Assembly: GCA_023442525.1 (NCBI GenBank)
Contig: JAEZZA010000006.1
Span: forward strand, 208,682 to 272,681
Source of the DNA: Bacteroidota bacterium
GTDB lineage: Bacteria; Bacteroidota; Bacteroidia; Bacteroidales; UBA10428
Length of the DNA stretch: 64,000 nucleotides
Direction: 5' to 3'
How positions within the stretch are numbered: position 1 is the stretch's first letter; the number at the start of each line of letters is the position of its first letter. Under the pieces are notes generated by a model. That model saw nothing but the letters and a program-made list of their open reading frames with translations, was not told the origin of the DNA and did not search any database. The translations under genes and the position numbers were made by a program. Shown here in pieces: positions 45,074 to 53,823 of this stretch.

Positions 45074-45871
45074 TCAATGAATCATAAAACGTGCAACATC
45101 TTTTACAAATTCATCATGAATAAATGTATTAGATGCCACAATCTGTCTGCCGAAAACATAATTGTCGCCGCCTGAAAAATCAGTTACCTTACCTCCTGCA
45201 TTCTCAACTATAATGGCACCTGCGGCAACATCCCAGGGACTCAGGTTATACTCGAAAAACCCGTCGTATCTCCCGCAGGCTACATATGCCAGGTCGGTCG
45301 CAGCCGAACCGAGTCGTCGCACACCGTGCGTATTAAGGAAAAAGTACTCCATTGAATTGAGGAAACGCTGTAGCTGATCCATATCGTTATAAGGAAATCC
45401 CACCGCTATTAGTGAATCCCTCAAAGCAGGCGTTTGAGTGGTTTTAATTACTTTACCATTCAGGTACGATTCTCCGCCTTTCCAGGAATAGAACACTTCT
45501 TTGTTCCAGATTTCGTAAACCACACCCAGAACCGGTAATTTATCATCAACAAGGGCAATGCTGACAGCAACGGGTGGTGAGCCATGAATGAAATTGGTTG
45601 TACCATCAAGCGGATCGATTACCCAATTGTAACGTTCTCCTCTTGTTTTATTTGTTCCTTCTTCGGCAACATAACCGGCATCTTTCACCAGTGTATTCAG
45701 CCTGGATATGATCATGGCTTCCGCAGTCTTATCTACTTCGGTAACAAAATTATTCCTGCCCTTGATTTCTATTTCCTGATGACCGAGATTATTAATCCGG
45801 CCGTAAATGTAATCACCGGCTTCAATTGCAATTTCGGTTGTAGCTTTGCACAACTCTTTCAAATCAATCAT
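45074..45871 (-). CDS. suhB: Inositol monophosphatase family protein
   Basis: 265 residues. The metal/phosphate motifs of the family are clear: EEGTNK (Glu), WVIDPLDGTTNFIHG, and SPWDVAAGAIIVENAGGKVTDFSG. The enzyme dephosphorylates inositol 1-phosphate or similar sugar phosphates; in Bacteroidota the physiological substrate is often unknown. It overlaps ppk1 by 4 bases (ATGA) and is followed closely by lpxL. Confidence 0.93.
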   Translation of the reverse strand: MIDLKELCKATTEIAIEAGDYIYGRINNLGHQEIEIKGRNNFVTEVDKTAEAMIISRLNTLVKDAGYVAEEGTNKTRGERYNWVIDPLDGTTNFIHGSPPVAVSIALVDDKLPVLGVVYEIWNKEVFYSWKGGESYLNGKVIKTTQTPALRDSLIAVGFPYNDMDQLQRFLNSMEYFFLNTHGVRRLGSAATDLAYVACGRYDGFFEYNLSPWDVAAGAIIVENAGGKVTDFSGGDNYVFGRQIVASNTFIHDEFVKDVARFMIH

Positions 45872-47949
45872 GCTTTTATTCCCTTCTGATCCTTTAGCTT
45901 ATTCTGGTAATATTTATAGAGCTCGATCTGCGACCTTATAGCAGGGTTATCCTTTTTTTCGACATACTTATTATCCTGAACCGCATTAATAATTCTGGAC
46001 TTTACATTATCTTTCAACTGAATTTCAATGATATCACGAATTTCCTTTTGTATGTCCTTATCGTAAATGGGACATGCAATTTCCACACGCCGGTCGAGAT
46101 TTCTAGTCATCCAGTCGGCTGATGTTATGTAATATTTCTCATCGCCACCATTACAGAAAATGAGAACTCTTGAGTGTTCGAGAAATTTATCAACGATACT
46201 TACCGCCTGTACCCTGTCGCTCAATCCGGGTATTCCCGGAGTCAGAGAGCATGTACCCCGTACGATGAGTTTGATATTCACTCCGGCCATGTTTGCCTGG
46301 TATAGCTTGAAAATTATCTCACGATCGACCAGGCTATTCAGTTTCAATATAATATAAGCCTCTTTCCCTTGTTGTGCGTTTTTTATTTCGTTGTCAATAA
46401 GCTGGTACATTTTCCGCCTCAGGTACAGGGGGGATTTGATAAGATGACGGTAACTGTAATTCTTATAGGAATTCTCAAAAAATTCAAAAATCCGTTTTAC
46501 ATCAGATGTAATTCTTTTGTCAGCAGTAAATAAGAAGAGGTCGGAATAAACCATTGCGTTGCCTTCGTGAAAATTTCCGGTGCTGAGACAGGCATAATTC
46601 ACAAACTTGCGGCCTTCTTTCCTTGTTATATTCAGAAGCTTTGCATGTATTTTCAGACCCGGATATCCAAATATCACCCTGGCTCCTACTTCTTCAAGTT
46701 TCCTTGACCAGTAAATATTAGCTTCCTCATCAAAACGTGCCTGTAGTTCAATGATCACTGTTACCTTCTTACCATTGCGGGCCGCGTTGATCAGGGCGTT
46801 TACCACTTTTGAATTCTTAGATACCCTGTAAACCGTAAGGCAAATTTCGGTTACCTTGGGATCGATTGCTGCTTCCTGCAACAACCTTACAAAAACATTG
46901 AAATTCTGGTAGGGAACATGAAGCATAAGATCCTTATGTGCAATCACCTCCAGTATACTTTTATGCATTTTAATCATCGGATGTGGCAGGGGCTCGCTTT
47001 TGCGGTAAACAAGATCGGGTCCGCCCACATTGGGGAAATGCATAAAATCCTTGAAATTATGATAACGTCCTCCGGGGATCAGGTTATTATCTTCATCCAG
47101 ACTCAATCTTTCAACCAGGTATTCCAGAAGTTCTCTTGAAATCGAATTATCAAAAACAAATCGTACGGGCTGACCGGTTTTCCTGCTATTTAATCCCTTG
47201 GAAATAACTTCGAGGAAACTTTTCGAAATGTCGTTATCCATATCGAGTTCAGCGTCCCTGGTGAGTTTAATGATCCATGATTCGAACTGGTCAAATTTCA
47301 GCAGCGCAAAAACATCATCCAGGGCATAACGAATTACATCCTCCAGAAGAATGATGAACTTCTTATCATTTTCAGAGGGCAAAACCAGGAAACGGGGTAA
47401 CACATTAGTGGGAATCTCAATGAGTGCGTAATCTGAATTAACATCCGGATGGCTGCTCATCAGATGCACGATCAGATAGATTGATTTATCCTTCATGTAC
47501 GGGAATTTCTCCACATTACTGAGGATAATTGGTGAAAGCACCGGCAAAACATTTTCATTAAAGTACCGGCTGACAAAATCAGCCTGCATGGGATTCAGCT
47601 CAAGCTCGTTGATGATAAGAATCCCATGTTGCTCTAATTCATCCAGTATATTCTGAAATGTGTATTCGAATTTATTCTGAAGCTGCAGTACCTTTTTCTG
47701 AATCATCGACATCAGCTTCTTGGGCTTTTCACCTTCGAATTTTCCACCCTGCTGAAAATCGATCATGCGTTTTATCGTAGCCACACGCACTTTAAAGAAT
47801 TCATCCAGGTTATTGGAAAAGATCCCGAGAAACTTTATCCGTTCAACAAGCGGAACATCGGGATCCTGCGCTTCCTGCAGGACTCTTTCATTAAACGACA
47901 GCCAGCTGATCTCACGATGTATCAGTGCCGGTTTGCTCTTCGTTGCCAT
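45868..47949 (-). CDS. ppk1: Polyphosphate kinase 1
   Basis: 693 residues, the usual length. Ordered motifs: N-terminal REISWLSFNERVLQEAQDPDVPLVERIKFLGIFSNNLDEFFKVRVA, the phospho-acceptor His in GLKIHAKLLNITR, the second phospholipase-D-like half, and ITSADWMTRNLDRRVE. PPK1 makes long-chain polyphosphate from ATP reversibly at the membrane. The gene is between sixA (16 bases upstream) and suhB (4-base overlap), so polyphosphate metabolism is co-expressed with these genes. Confidence 0.97.
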   Translation of the reverse strand: MATKSKPALIHREISWLSFNERVLQEAQDPDVPLVERIKFLGIFSNNLDEFFKVRVATIKRMIDFQQGGKFEGEKPKKLMSMIQKKVLQLQNKFEYTFQNILDELEQHGILIINELELNPMQADFVSRYFNENVLPVLSPIILSNVEKFPYMKDKSIYLIVHLMSSHPDVNSDYALIEIPTNVLPRFLVLPSENDKKFIILLEDVIRYALDDVFALLKFDQFESWIIKLTRDAELDMDNDISKSFLEVISKGLNSRKTGQPVRFVFDNSISRELLEYLVERLSLDEDNNLIPGGRYHNFKDFMHFPNVGGPDLVYRKSEPLPHPMIKMHKSILEVIAHKDLMLHVPYQNFNVFVRLLQEAAIDPKVTEICLTVYRVSKNSKVVNALINAARNGKKVTVIIELQARFDEEANIYWSRKLEEVGARVIFGYPGLKIHAKLLNITRKEGRKFVNYACLSTGNFHEGNAMVYSDLFLFTADKRITSDVKRIFEFFENSYKNYSYRHLIKSPLYLRRKMYQLIDNEIKNAQQGKEAYIILKLNSLVDREIIFKLYQANMAGVNIKLIVRGTCSLTPGIPGLSDRVQAVSIVDKFLEHSRVLIFCNGGDEKYYITSADWMTRNLDRRVEIACPIYDKDIQKEIRDIIEIQLKDNVKSRIINAVQDNKYVEKKDNPAIRSQIELYKYYQNKLKDQKGIKA

Positions 47950-47965
47950 TTCTTAAACCGGTGAA

Positions 47966-48469
47966 TTATTCGTCTTTCGAAGGAAATATCGTCACCTCCT
48001 TTACAAGGGTGTTGCGGCTGATATCTTTCCAATGTGCAACATTGAATTCAAATGAAGCTGCCCCCGATGTGGGAAGATTGTCAATACGGTTCTTCAGAAA
48101 AGAATTTGCTAAATCAGTGAAATCAGGGTTGTGTCCTAAAATCATCACCGATGTATAGCTGTCGTCGAGCGCTTTAAGCATGTCGGTTATGGTGCCGGCC
48201 GACGACTCATAAAGAGTTTGATTTATTTCAAGTTTTGACAGCGGGTATTCAAAAACCCTTGCAAAGATTACCGCTGTATGCAGGGCTCTGTTGGCGGGAC
48301 TTGAAATTATTTTTCCCGGAATGAGGTTTCCGAGTTTCATTTTTCGCGCAACTTCATAAGCATTACGAATGCCTCTTTCTTTCAATGTCCTGTCAATATC
48401 AGCAGTCCCTTCAAAATCCCATGACGATTTTGCATGTCGTACAACATGCAGTATTTTAGTTTGTTTCAT
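47966..48469 (-). CDS. sixA: SixA-type histidine phosphatase
   Basis: 167 residues of the histidine phosphatase superfamily, short SixA group: LHVVRHAKSSWDF (catalytic His), SSPANRALHTAVIFA (second Arg), and MILGHNPDF (second His). SixA of E. coli removes phosphate from phosphohistidine. Adjacent to ppk1, whose mechanism goes through phosphohistidine, though a functional link is speculative. Confidence 0.88.
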   Translation of the reverse strand: MKQTKILHVVRHAKSSWDFEGTADIDRTLKERGIRNAYEVARKMKLGNLIPGKIISSPANRALHTAVIFARVFEYPLSKLEINQTLYESSAGTITDMLKALDDSYTSVMILGHNPDFTDLANSFLKNRIDNLPTSGAASFEFNVAHWKDISRNTLVKEVTIFPSKDE

Positions 48470-48511
48470 GAAATCTTATTTTGTTTGAATACAAATGTAA
48501 TGCAAATTTCA

Positions 48512-49843
48512 TCACAATAAATGACTTGCCAGTTCAGCAAGGTAGCTTCGCTCTCCCTTCACCAGGTTAACATGAGCAAATAAATCCTGTCCGATCATCT
48601 TATCCGTCAGATAACTCAGTCCGTTCGATTTTTCATCAAGGTACGGAGAGTCGATCTGTTCAATATCACCTGTGAATACCATTTTGGTACCTTCACCGGC
48701 CCGGGTGATAATCGTTTTTACCTCATGCGGGGTGAGATTCTGTGCCTCGTCTACAATAAAGAAAATACGCGACAGACTTCGGCCTCTGATATAGGCAAGC
48801 GGCGTAATAATGAGCTTCTCGGTTTTGAGCATTTCCTCAATCTTCTGAAATTCCTTGCTGGTTTGGGCAAATTTGTTTTTGATCACGTCCAGGTTGTCGA
48901 AGAGAGGCAACATATATGGACCGATTTTTTCCTTTATATCACCTGGAAGGAAACCGATATCGCGGTTAGCAAGAGGAACAATTGGACGGGCCAGAAATAT
49001 CTGTGTGAATTCCTGCCGTTGCTGCAAGGCAGCTGCAAGTGCGAGCAGAGTTTTCCCTGTTCCCGCCTTACCTGTAAGAGTCACCAGTTGAACTTCTTCG
49101 CGCAACAGGGCATCCAGGGCAAATGTCTGTTCGGCATTACGTGGCTCAATTCCATAAGTTTTTTGTTTGATAACCCTGTTGATCATTCCTGTTTTTGAAT
49201 TGTAATGAGCCAGTGCACTTGATGAGTTCCCTTTGAAAATAAAGTACTGATTGGCGCAGGGAGTAAGAGGCAGTTTGAAATCGCTTAGAGGAATCCCGTC
49301 GGGAGAATCATACATTTTCATGATCAACTGGTCATCCAGATTATCCAGGGTACTTACGCTCCGGTAGATTTCATCAATATTTCTTACCTTATCATTTTCA
49401 TAATCCTGCGCCATTATGCCAATTGACTTGGCTTTCATTCGCAGGTTAATGTCCTTGCTGATGAAAATAACATCCTTATCGGTATTGTTCCGGTAAACAT
49501 GATCGGCAATGGCCAGTATCCTGTGATCGGGCGTATTCTCGGGAAACGACATCTGTACCTGTCCCAAAAAGGGCTTCCCGGTTTCAATACTTAATTTACC
49601 GAGCCCCTTCCCCAACGGAACACCCCCGTTGAATAGCTTATCGCCCGACAACTTATCGAGCTCCCTGGTGAATTCGCGCGCGTGATAATTTATTATATCG
49701 TTACCTCGCTTGAATTTATCGAGTTCCTCGAGAACGGTAATAGGAATTATTACATTGTTTTCCTGAAAATTGTAAATACACAAATAATCATGGAGCAGCA
49801 CGTTCGTATCGAGCACGAAAATCTTTTTCTTCTTTAAAGCCAT
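48512..49843 (-). CDS. PhoH family PIN–ATPase protein
   Basis: 443 residues: an N-terminal PIN-type nuclease domain (VLDTNVLLHDYL, Asp12; PITVLEELDKFK; DVIFISKDINLRMKAKS) joined to a PhoH ATPase with Walker A GKAGTGKT (residues 258–265) and Walker B IFFIVDEAQNLTP with the GTKMVFTGDIEQID continuation. Such PhoH2/YlaK proteins are RNA-unwinding and RNA-cleaving enzymes related to toxin–antitoxin PIN proteins. The start is the ATG followed by a Lys-rich stretch. First gene of the minus-strand run that leads to ppk1. Confidence 0.95.
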   Translation of the reverse strand: MALKKKKIFVLDTNVLLHDYLCIYNFQENNVIIPITVLEELDKFKRGNDIINYHAREFTRELDKLSGDKLFNGGVPLGKGLGKLSIETGKPFLGQVQMSFPENTPDHRILAIADHVYRNNTDKDVIFISKDINLRMKAKSIGIMAQDYENDKVRNIDEIYRSVSTLDNLDDQLIMKMYDSPDGIPLSDFKLPLTPCANQYFIFKGNSSSALAHYNSKTGMINRVIKQKTYGIEPRNAEQTFALDALLREEVQLVTLTGKAGTGKTLLALAAALQQRQEFTQIFLARPIVPLANRDIGFLPGDIKEKIGPYMLPLFDNLDVIKNKFAQTSKEFQKIEEMLKTEKLIITPLAYIRGRSLSRIFFIVDEAQNLTPHEVKTIITRAGEGTKMVFTGDIEQIDSPYLDEKSNGLSYLTDKMIGQDLFAHVNLVKGERSYLAELASHLL

Positions 49844-50006
49844 ACGTGTGTGTTTATTTGAAAATCAATGAATTGCCTTATCTCTCTTGCATTCAGCCGC
49901 CAAATGTATTGCACTGGCATCAAAACCATTTTTTAGTACTTTTACGAGCCTTTAAACTATCCAAATTTTACTAATTACACTGAAAGGTTTATAAATACTT
50001 ATCAAC

Positions 50007-50516
50007 ATGGAAGTGCTTGATGCCATTCTCACCCGCCGGAGTATCCGGAAATATTCCAATCAACCAGTTACAGATGATCAGATAAAAGTGTTGCTGGAAT
50101 CCGCTATGTATGCCCCTTCGGCTGTAAATAAACAGCCATGGCATTTTATTGTTTTCCGCGACAAGTCAGTTATTAAGGCGGTAACCGAAAAACATCCCAA
50201 TGCTTCCATGCTCACTGATGCAAGTGCCGGAATACTGGTTTGCTGGGACGAGAACTTACAGCACGACAAGGGTTACGGACCAGTCGACTGCTCGGCTGCT
50301 ACACAAAATATTTTACTCGCCACACACAGTATGGGAATCGGAAGTGTTTGGGTAGGCATCTATCCGCGAGAACAAAGAATGGAATTTATAAGTGAAATAT
50401 TCAAACTGCCTCCGAATATAAAAGGTTTTTCCATTGTTTCCCTGGGATATCCGGCCGAAACTAAAATGCAGCCACAGAGGTTTAATGTCCACCGGATTCA
50501 CTACGAAAAATGGTAA
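50007..50516 (+). CDS. Nitroreductase family protein
   Basis: 169 residues with FMN-binding RRSIRKYSNQPV, APSAVNKQPWHFIV and GSVWVGIYP, and the ending FSIVSLGYPAE. The short form resembles the NfnB/FRP-like family common in anaerobic and facultative bacteria; it reduces nitro compounds or quinones using NAD(P)H and FMN. It is followed by folC after one base. Confidence 0.92.
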   Translation: MEVLDAILTRRSIRKYSNQPVTDDQIKVLLESAMYAPSAVNKQPWHFIVFRDKSVIKAVTEKHPNASMLTDASAGILVCWDENLQHDKGYGPVDCSAATQNILLATHSMGIGSVWVGIYPREQRMEFISEIFKLPPNIKGFSIVSLGYPAETKMQPQRFNVHRIHYEKW

Positions 50517-50517
50517 G

Positions 50518-51834
50518 ATGAACTACGACCAGACATTATCCTATATTATGAGGCAGTTGCCCATGTATCAAAGGACAGGGATTGCCGCGTACAGGACAGG
50601 ACTAGACAATACATTAAAACTCGACGAATATTTCAGGCAACCGCACCGCCATTTTAAGACTGTGCATGTTGCCGGCACCAATGGCAAAGGTTCTGTATCG
50701 CACATGATTGCCTCTATTCTGCAGGAGGCAGGATACAAAACCGGGTTATACACCTCACCGCACCTGGTTGATTTCCGCGAAAGGATCAGGATTAATGGTA
50801 CGATGATACCAAAGTCATTTGTGGCCAAATTTATCAATGCACACAAATCGTTTTTTGAAACCTTTGATCCCTCATTTTTTGAGATCTCAGTGTATATGGC
50901 ATTCGAGTATTTCAAAGAAAATCATGCCGACCTTGCGGTTATTGAAGTCGGCCTGGGAGGCCGCCTTGATGCTACCAACATAATAACTCCGGCATTGTCG
51001 GTAATCACCAATATCGGTTTAGATCATACCGAAATTCTGGGCGACACCATTCCGAAAATAGCCGTGGAAAAGGCCGGGATAATAAAAAGAAATATACCCG
51101 TAGTGATTGGCGAAACCCAGGATGTTACCGCTAATGTTTTCAATGACATTGCATCGAAAATGGCTGCTCCCATTACCTATGCCGATAACCATTATAAAAT
51201 AGATTACAGCCTGATGTCTGTGGATGGCTGCCAGGTCTTTAATGTCAGGAAAAATGATGAGGTGCGCTACCCTAACCTGAAATGCGGACTGCTTGGTACT
51301 TACCAGAAGAAAAATGTTGTAACCGTTCTTTGTGCAATTGAAAAACTGGCATCGCTGGATGAAGCAAATCCCCTGTTGTTAAAAGACAGCCATATTTATT
51401 CCGGAATTAAAAAAGTTGTAACCAATACCGGCCTGGCCGGACGATGGCAGGTAGTTCGACATAAACCACAGGTTGTTTGCGACACAGCTCATAACTACGA
51501 GGGAATAAAGGTTGTTCTTCAGCAAATCCGTGAAACAGCGCACAATAAACTGCATATGGTATTAGGATTTGTTAATGACAAAGATCTCACCGAGGTAATG
51601 AAAATATTACCGCTTAACGCTGATTATTATTTTGTAAGATTATCGGTACCACGTACCATGGATGAGAAGGATCTTGCGTTAACCGCGGCTACGAAAGGGA
51701 TCAGGGGCAAATCGTACACTGGAATTGACTTTGCCTACAATGATGTATTAACGAAAGCAAAAGAAAACGACCTGGTAGTGATAACAGGAAGTAACTTTCT
51801 GGTAGCCGATTTTTTTATTACAAATCTTATTTAG
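50518..51834 (+). CDS. folC: Folylpolyglutamate synthase / dihydrofolate synthase
   Basis: About 438 residues. The ORF begins within the nitroreductase, but the ATG at 50518, one base after the nitroreductase stop, is the natural start. Mur-ligase fold: P-loop HVAGTNGKGSVSHMIASIL, YTSPHLVDFRERIRING, EVGLGGRLDATNII, and SVITNIGLDHTEILGDT. It adds glutamate to folates in the cytoplasm. Co-transcribed with the nitroreductase and probably cutC. Confidence 0.96.
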   Translation: MNYDQTLSYIMRQLPMYQRTGIAAYRTGLDNTLKLDEYFRQPHRHFKTVHVAGTNGKGSVSHMIASILQEAGYKTGLYTSPHLVDFRERIRINGTMIPKSFVAKFINAHKSFFETFDPSFFEISVYMAFEYFKENHADLAVIEVGLGGRLDATNIITPALSVITNIGLDHTEILGDTIPKIAVEKAGIIKRNIPVVIGETQDVTANVFNDIASKMAAPITYADNHYKIDYSLMSVDGCQVFNVRKNDEVRYPNLKCGLLGTYQKKNVVTVLCAIEKLASLDEANPLLLKDSHIYSGIKKVVTNTGLAGRWQVVRHKPQVVCDTAHNYEGIKVVLQQIRETAHNKLHMVLGFVNDKDLTEVMKILPLNADYYFVRLSVPRTMDEKDLALTAATKGIRGKSYTGIDFAYNDVLTKAKENDLVVITGSNFLVADFFITNLI

Positions 51835-51850
51835 TTTGAATCTGACAGCA

Positions 51851-52483
51851 ATGACAAATATTATCAGGGAAGCATGCATAGAGGGCTTTGGTGAGGCTCT
51901 GAAAGCGCAGGAAATGGGAGCCGACCGGGTTGAATTATGTGAAAACCTGGCCGAAGGCGGTACCACTCCTTCTATTGGTACCATAATCATGTGCAAAAAG
52001 GTACTTCAGATCCCTATTGTGGTTATGGTAAGGCCAAGAGGAGGGAATTTCGTGTACACTGATTACGAAATTGCCATTATGGAGCATGATATAAAGGCCT
52101 GTCGCGATGCCGGTGCCGATGGGATTGCAATTGGTATTCTGGATAAACAGAATCATGCCGACATAGGCACGCTGCTCCGGCTTTTGAAACATGCAGGAAA
52201 TATGAAAATTACATTTCACAAGGCAATTGACGTAACCACAGATATAGAGACTGAATTCATCCGGCTCCGGGAATCAGGCCTTGTGCACCGGGTTCTTACT
52301 TCGGGTGGCCAACCCGATGCGTTGACCGGGGCTGAGATGCTTAAAAAGCTGGTAGAATTATCAGCAGATAAAATTAATATCGTAGTAGCAGGAAAAGTTA
52401 CTGGTAAAAACCTCGCACAACTATCCGGATTGATCCCGGCACGGGAGTTTCACGGGAAACAAATCGTGACAGTCAGTCACTGA
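51851..52483 (+). CDS. cutC: CutC family protein
   Basis: 210 residues, TIM barrel. A TTG at 51836 lies upstream, but the ATG at 51851 gives the family N-terminus (IIREACIEGFGEALKAQEMGADRVELCENLAEGGTTPS). VMVRPRGGNFVYTDYE and FHKAIDV (as ITFHKAID) are CutC marks, as is RVLTSGGQPDAL. CutC was linked to copper tolerance, but the actual reaction is not established. Confidence 0.93.
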   Translation: MTNIIREACIEGFGEALKAQEMGADRVELCENLAEGGTTPSIGTIIMCKKVLQIPIVVMVRPRGGNFVYTDYEIAIMEHDIKACRDAGADGIAIGILDKQNHADIGTLLRLLKHAGNMKITFHKAIDVTTDIETEFIRLRESGLVHRVLTSGGQPDALTGAEMLKKLVELSADKINIVVAGKVTGKNLAQLSGLIPAREFHGKQIVTVSH

Positions 52484-52524
52484 AAGGATTAGGGATTCGA
52501 CAGAAGAACCTTCGATAAATTATT

Positions 52525-52555
52525 CTTGTATAAACCAATTGAAATACTATTTTTG
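52525..52555 (+). promoter_or_regulatory. Promoter of the membrane-fusion/TolC operon
   Basis: CTTG (52525–52528) followed after 19 bases by TATTTTTG (52548–52555) fits the Bacteroidota -33/-7 pattern with one mismatch in the -33 box. Transcription would start about 45 bases before the ATG at 52606. Confidence 0.65.
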
Positions 52556-52605
52556 CGAAACCCATCTGGTCCCTATCCCGTATTTCAAACGATTACAAAA
52601 TAGCT

Positions 52606-53823
52606 ATGAGTAAAAAAAGAATAGCACTGTTAACATTTATGACAGTGTTCATTTTATTGTCTTTCTACCTGGTGTACAAATTTCTGGTTCCTGCTACGCT
52701 CGAACCCGGAGAATATAAGACATCAGTAGTGGAATACGGAACGGTAGCCACATCGGTACCTGCAACAGGTATTGTAAATCCAAAGAACGAAGTATTGCTT
52801 CTGAGTCCTGCTTCCAGTATTATCTCTTCTATCAGGCAGGCCCCGGGAAGTCACGTCAACAAAGGTGATGTTATTTTAACCCTTGATCCTAAAGGAATTC
52901 TGCAGGAAATTGAAACGTTGAAAGGCCAGCTGGAAATCATGGAAAATGATCTTCAGAAAAATCATTTGAATGCCCGCGGCATTCGTGTTGATCTCGATTA
53001 CAATGCTGAGGTAAAAAACCTGAAGATATCATCATTAAGAGCCGAAATAGCCGATCAGGAGCAGTTGCTGAAGGTAGGAGGCATCTCGCCTGCCCTTTTT
53101 GAACAGACCAAACAGGAGCTGGTGCTTGCAGAAAAAGACCTGAAGATGACCCAGGAGAAAAATTCGATACGCCTGAAGCAGCTTGAGGCAGAAGAAAACG
53201 GCCTGCAGTTGCAGATCGAAATGCGCAGAAAAGACCTTGAGAATCGCATGAACCTGTTGGAACAGTTTACCATTAAAGCTCCTTCAAACGGAATTATTCT
53301 CAAAATCAATGGAAACGAAGGTGAGAAAGTCGACCGCGACAAGCTTCTGGTAACCATGTCGGATCTCTCTAATTATAAGATAAAAAGTACAATCGATTCC
53401 AAATATGTAGAAAAACTGAAAACCGGTGGTGATGTGTATGCTATTGTGGATAATGCCCGGCTGAAAGGGAAGATAGGAAGTATCACTCCGGTACTTACAG
53501 ACAAAAGAATAGCCTTTGACGTCTTTCTCGAATACAGCGACTACAGGAAACTGATACCCAATCTCGAGGTCGACCTGATGATTGTAACCGACAAGAAAGA
53601 CAGTGTGTTAAGAGTAGAAAACGGACCTGCTTTCAACAGAAATAAACAGCAGGATATTTACGTGGTTCGAAATGACAAGGCAGTAAAGGTTAAGGTTTCT
53701 ACCGGACTCATCGGCACTGATTTTATAGAAATAACTTCGGGACTGACACCGGGTGACCGGATTATAACATCGGATGTTTCTTCGTTCCGTCATCGCAGGG
53801 AGGTTGATTTTCATGAAATGTAG
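52606..53823 (+). CDS. HlyD-type periplasmic adaptor (membrane-fusion protein)
   Basis: 405 residues: a membrane anchor (residues ~7–25), a lipoyl-type hairpin (VPATGIVNPKNEVLLLSPASSIISSIRQAPGSHVNKGDVILTL), a long alpha-helical hairpin (~95–210, with a coiled coil of Glu/Leu), the second lipoyl half (FTIKAPSNGIILKINGNEGEKVDRDKLL) and a beta-barrel. Adaptors link an inner-membrane pump to a TolC channel. Only the TolC-like gene follows; no pump gene is beside it. Confidence 0.9.
   Translation: MSKKRIALLTFMTVFILLSFYLVYKFLVPATLEPGEYKTSVVEYGTVATSVPATGIVNPKNEVLLLSPASSIISSIRQAPGSHVNKGDVILTLDPKGILQEIETLKGQLEIMENDLQKNHLNARGIRVDLDYNAEVKNLKISSLRAEIADQEQLLKVGGISPALFEQTKQELVLAEKDLKMTQEKNSIRLKQLEAEENGLQLQIEMRRKDLENRMNLLEQFTIKAPSNGIILKINGNEGEKVDRDKLLVTMSDLSNYKIKSTIDSKYVEKLKTGGDVYAIVDNARLKGKIGSITPVLTDKRIAFDVFLEYSDYRKLIPNLEVDLMIVTDKKDSVLRVENGPAFNRNKQQDIYVVRNDKAVKVKVSTGLIGTDFIEITSGLTPGDRIITSDVSSFRHRREVDFHEM

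Noticed and set aside
50434..50517. Upstream start for folC
   Set aside because: It lies inside the nitroreductase gene; the ATG at 50518 gives the standard FolC N-terminus.
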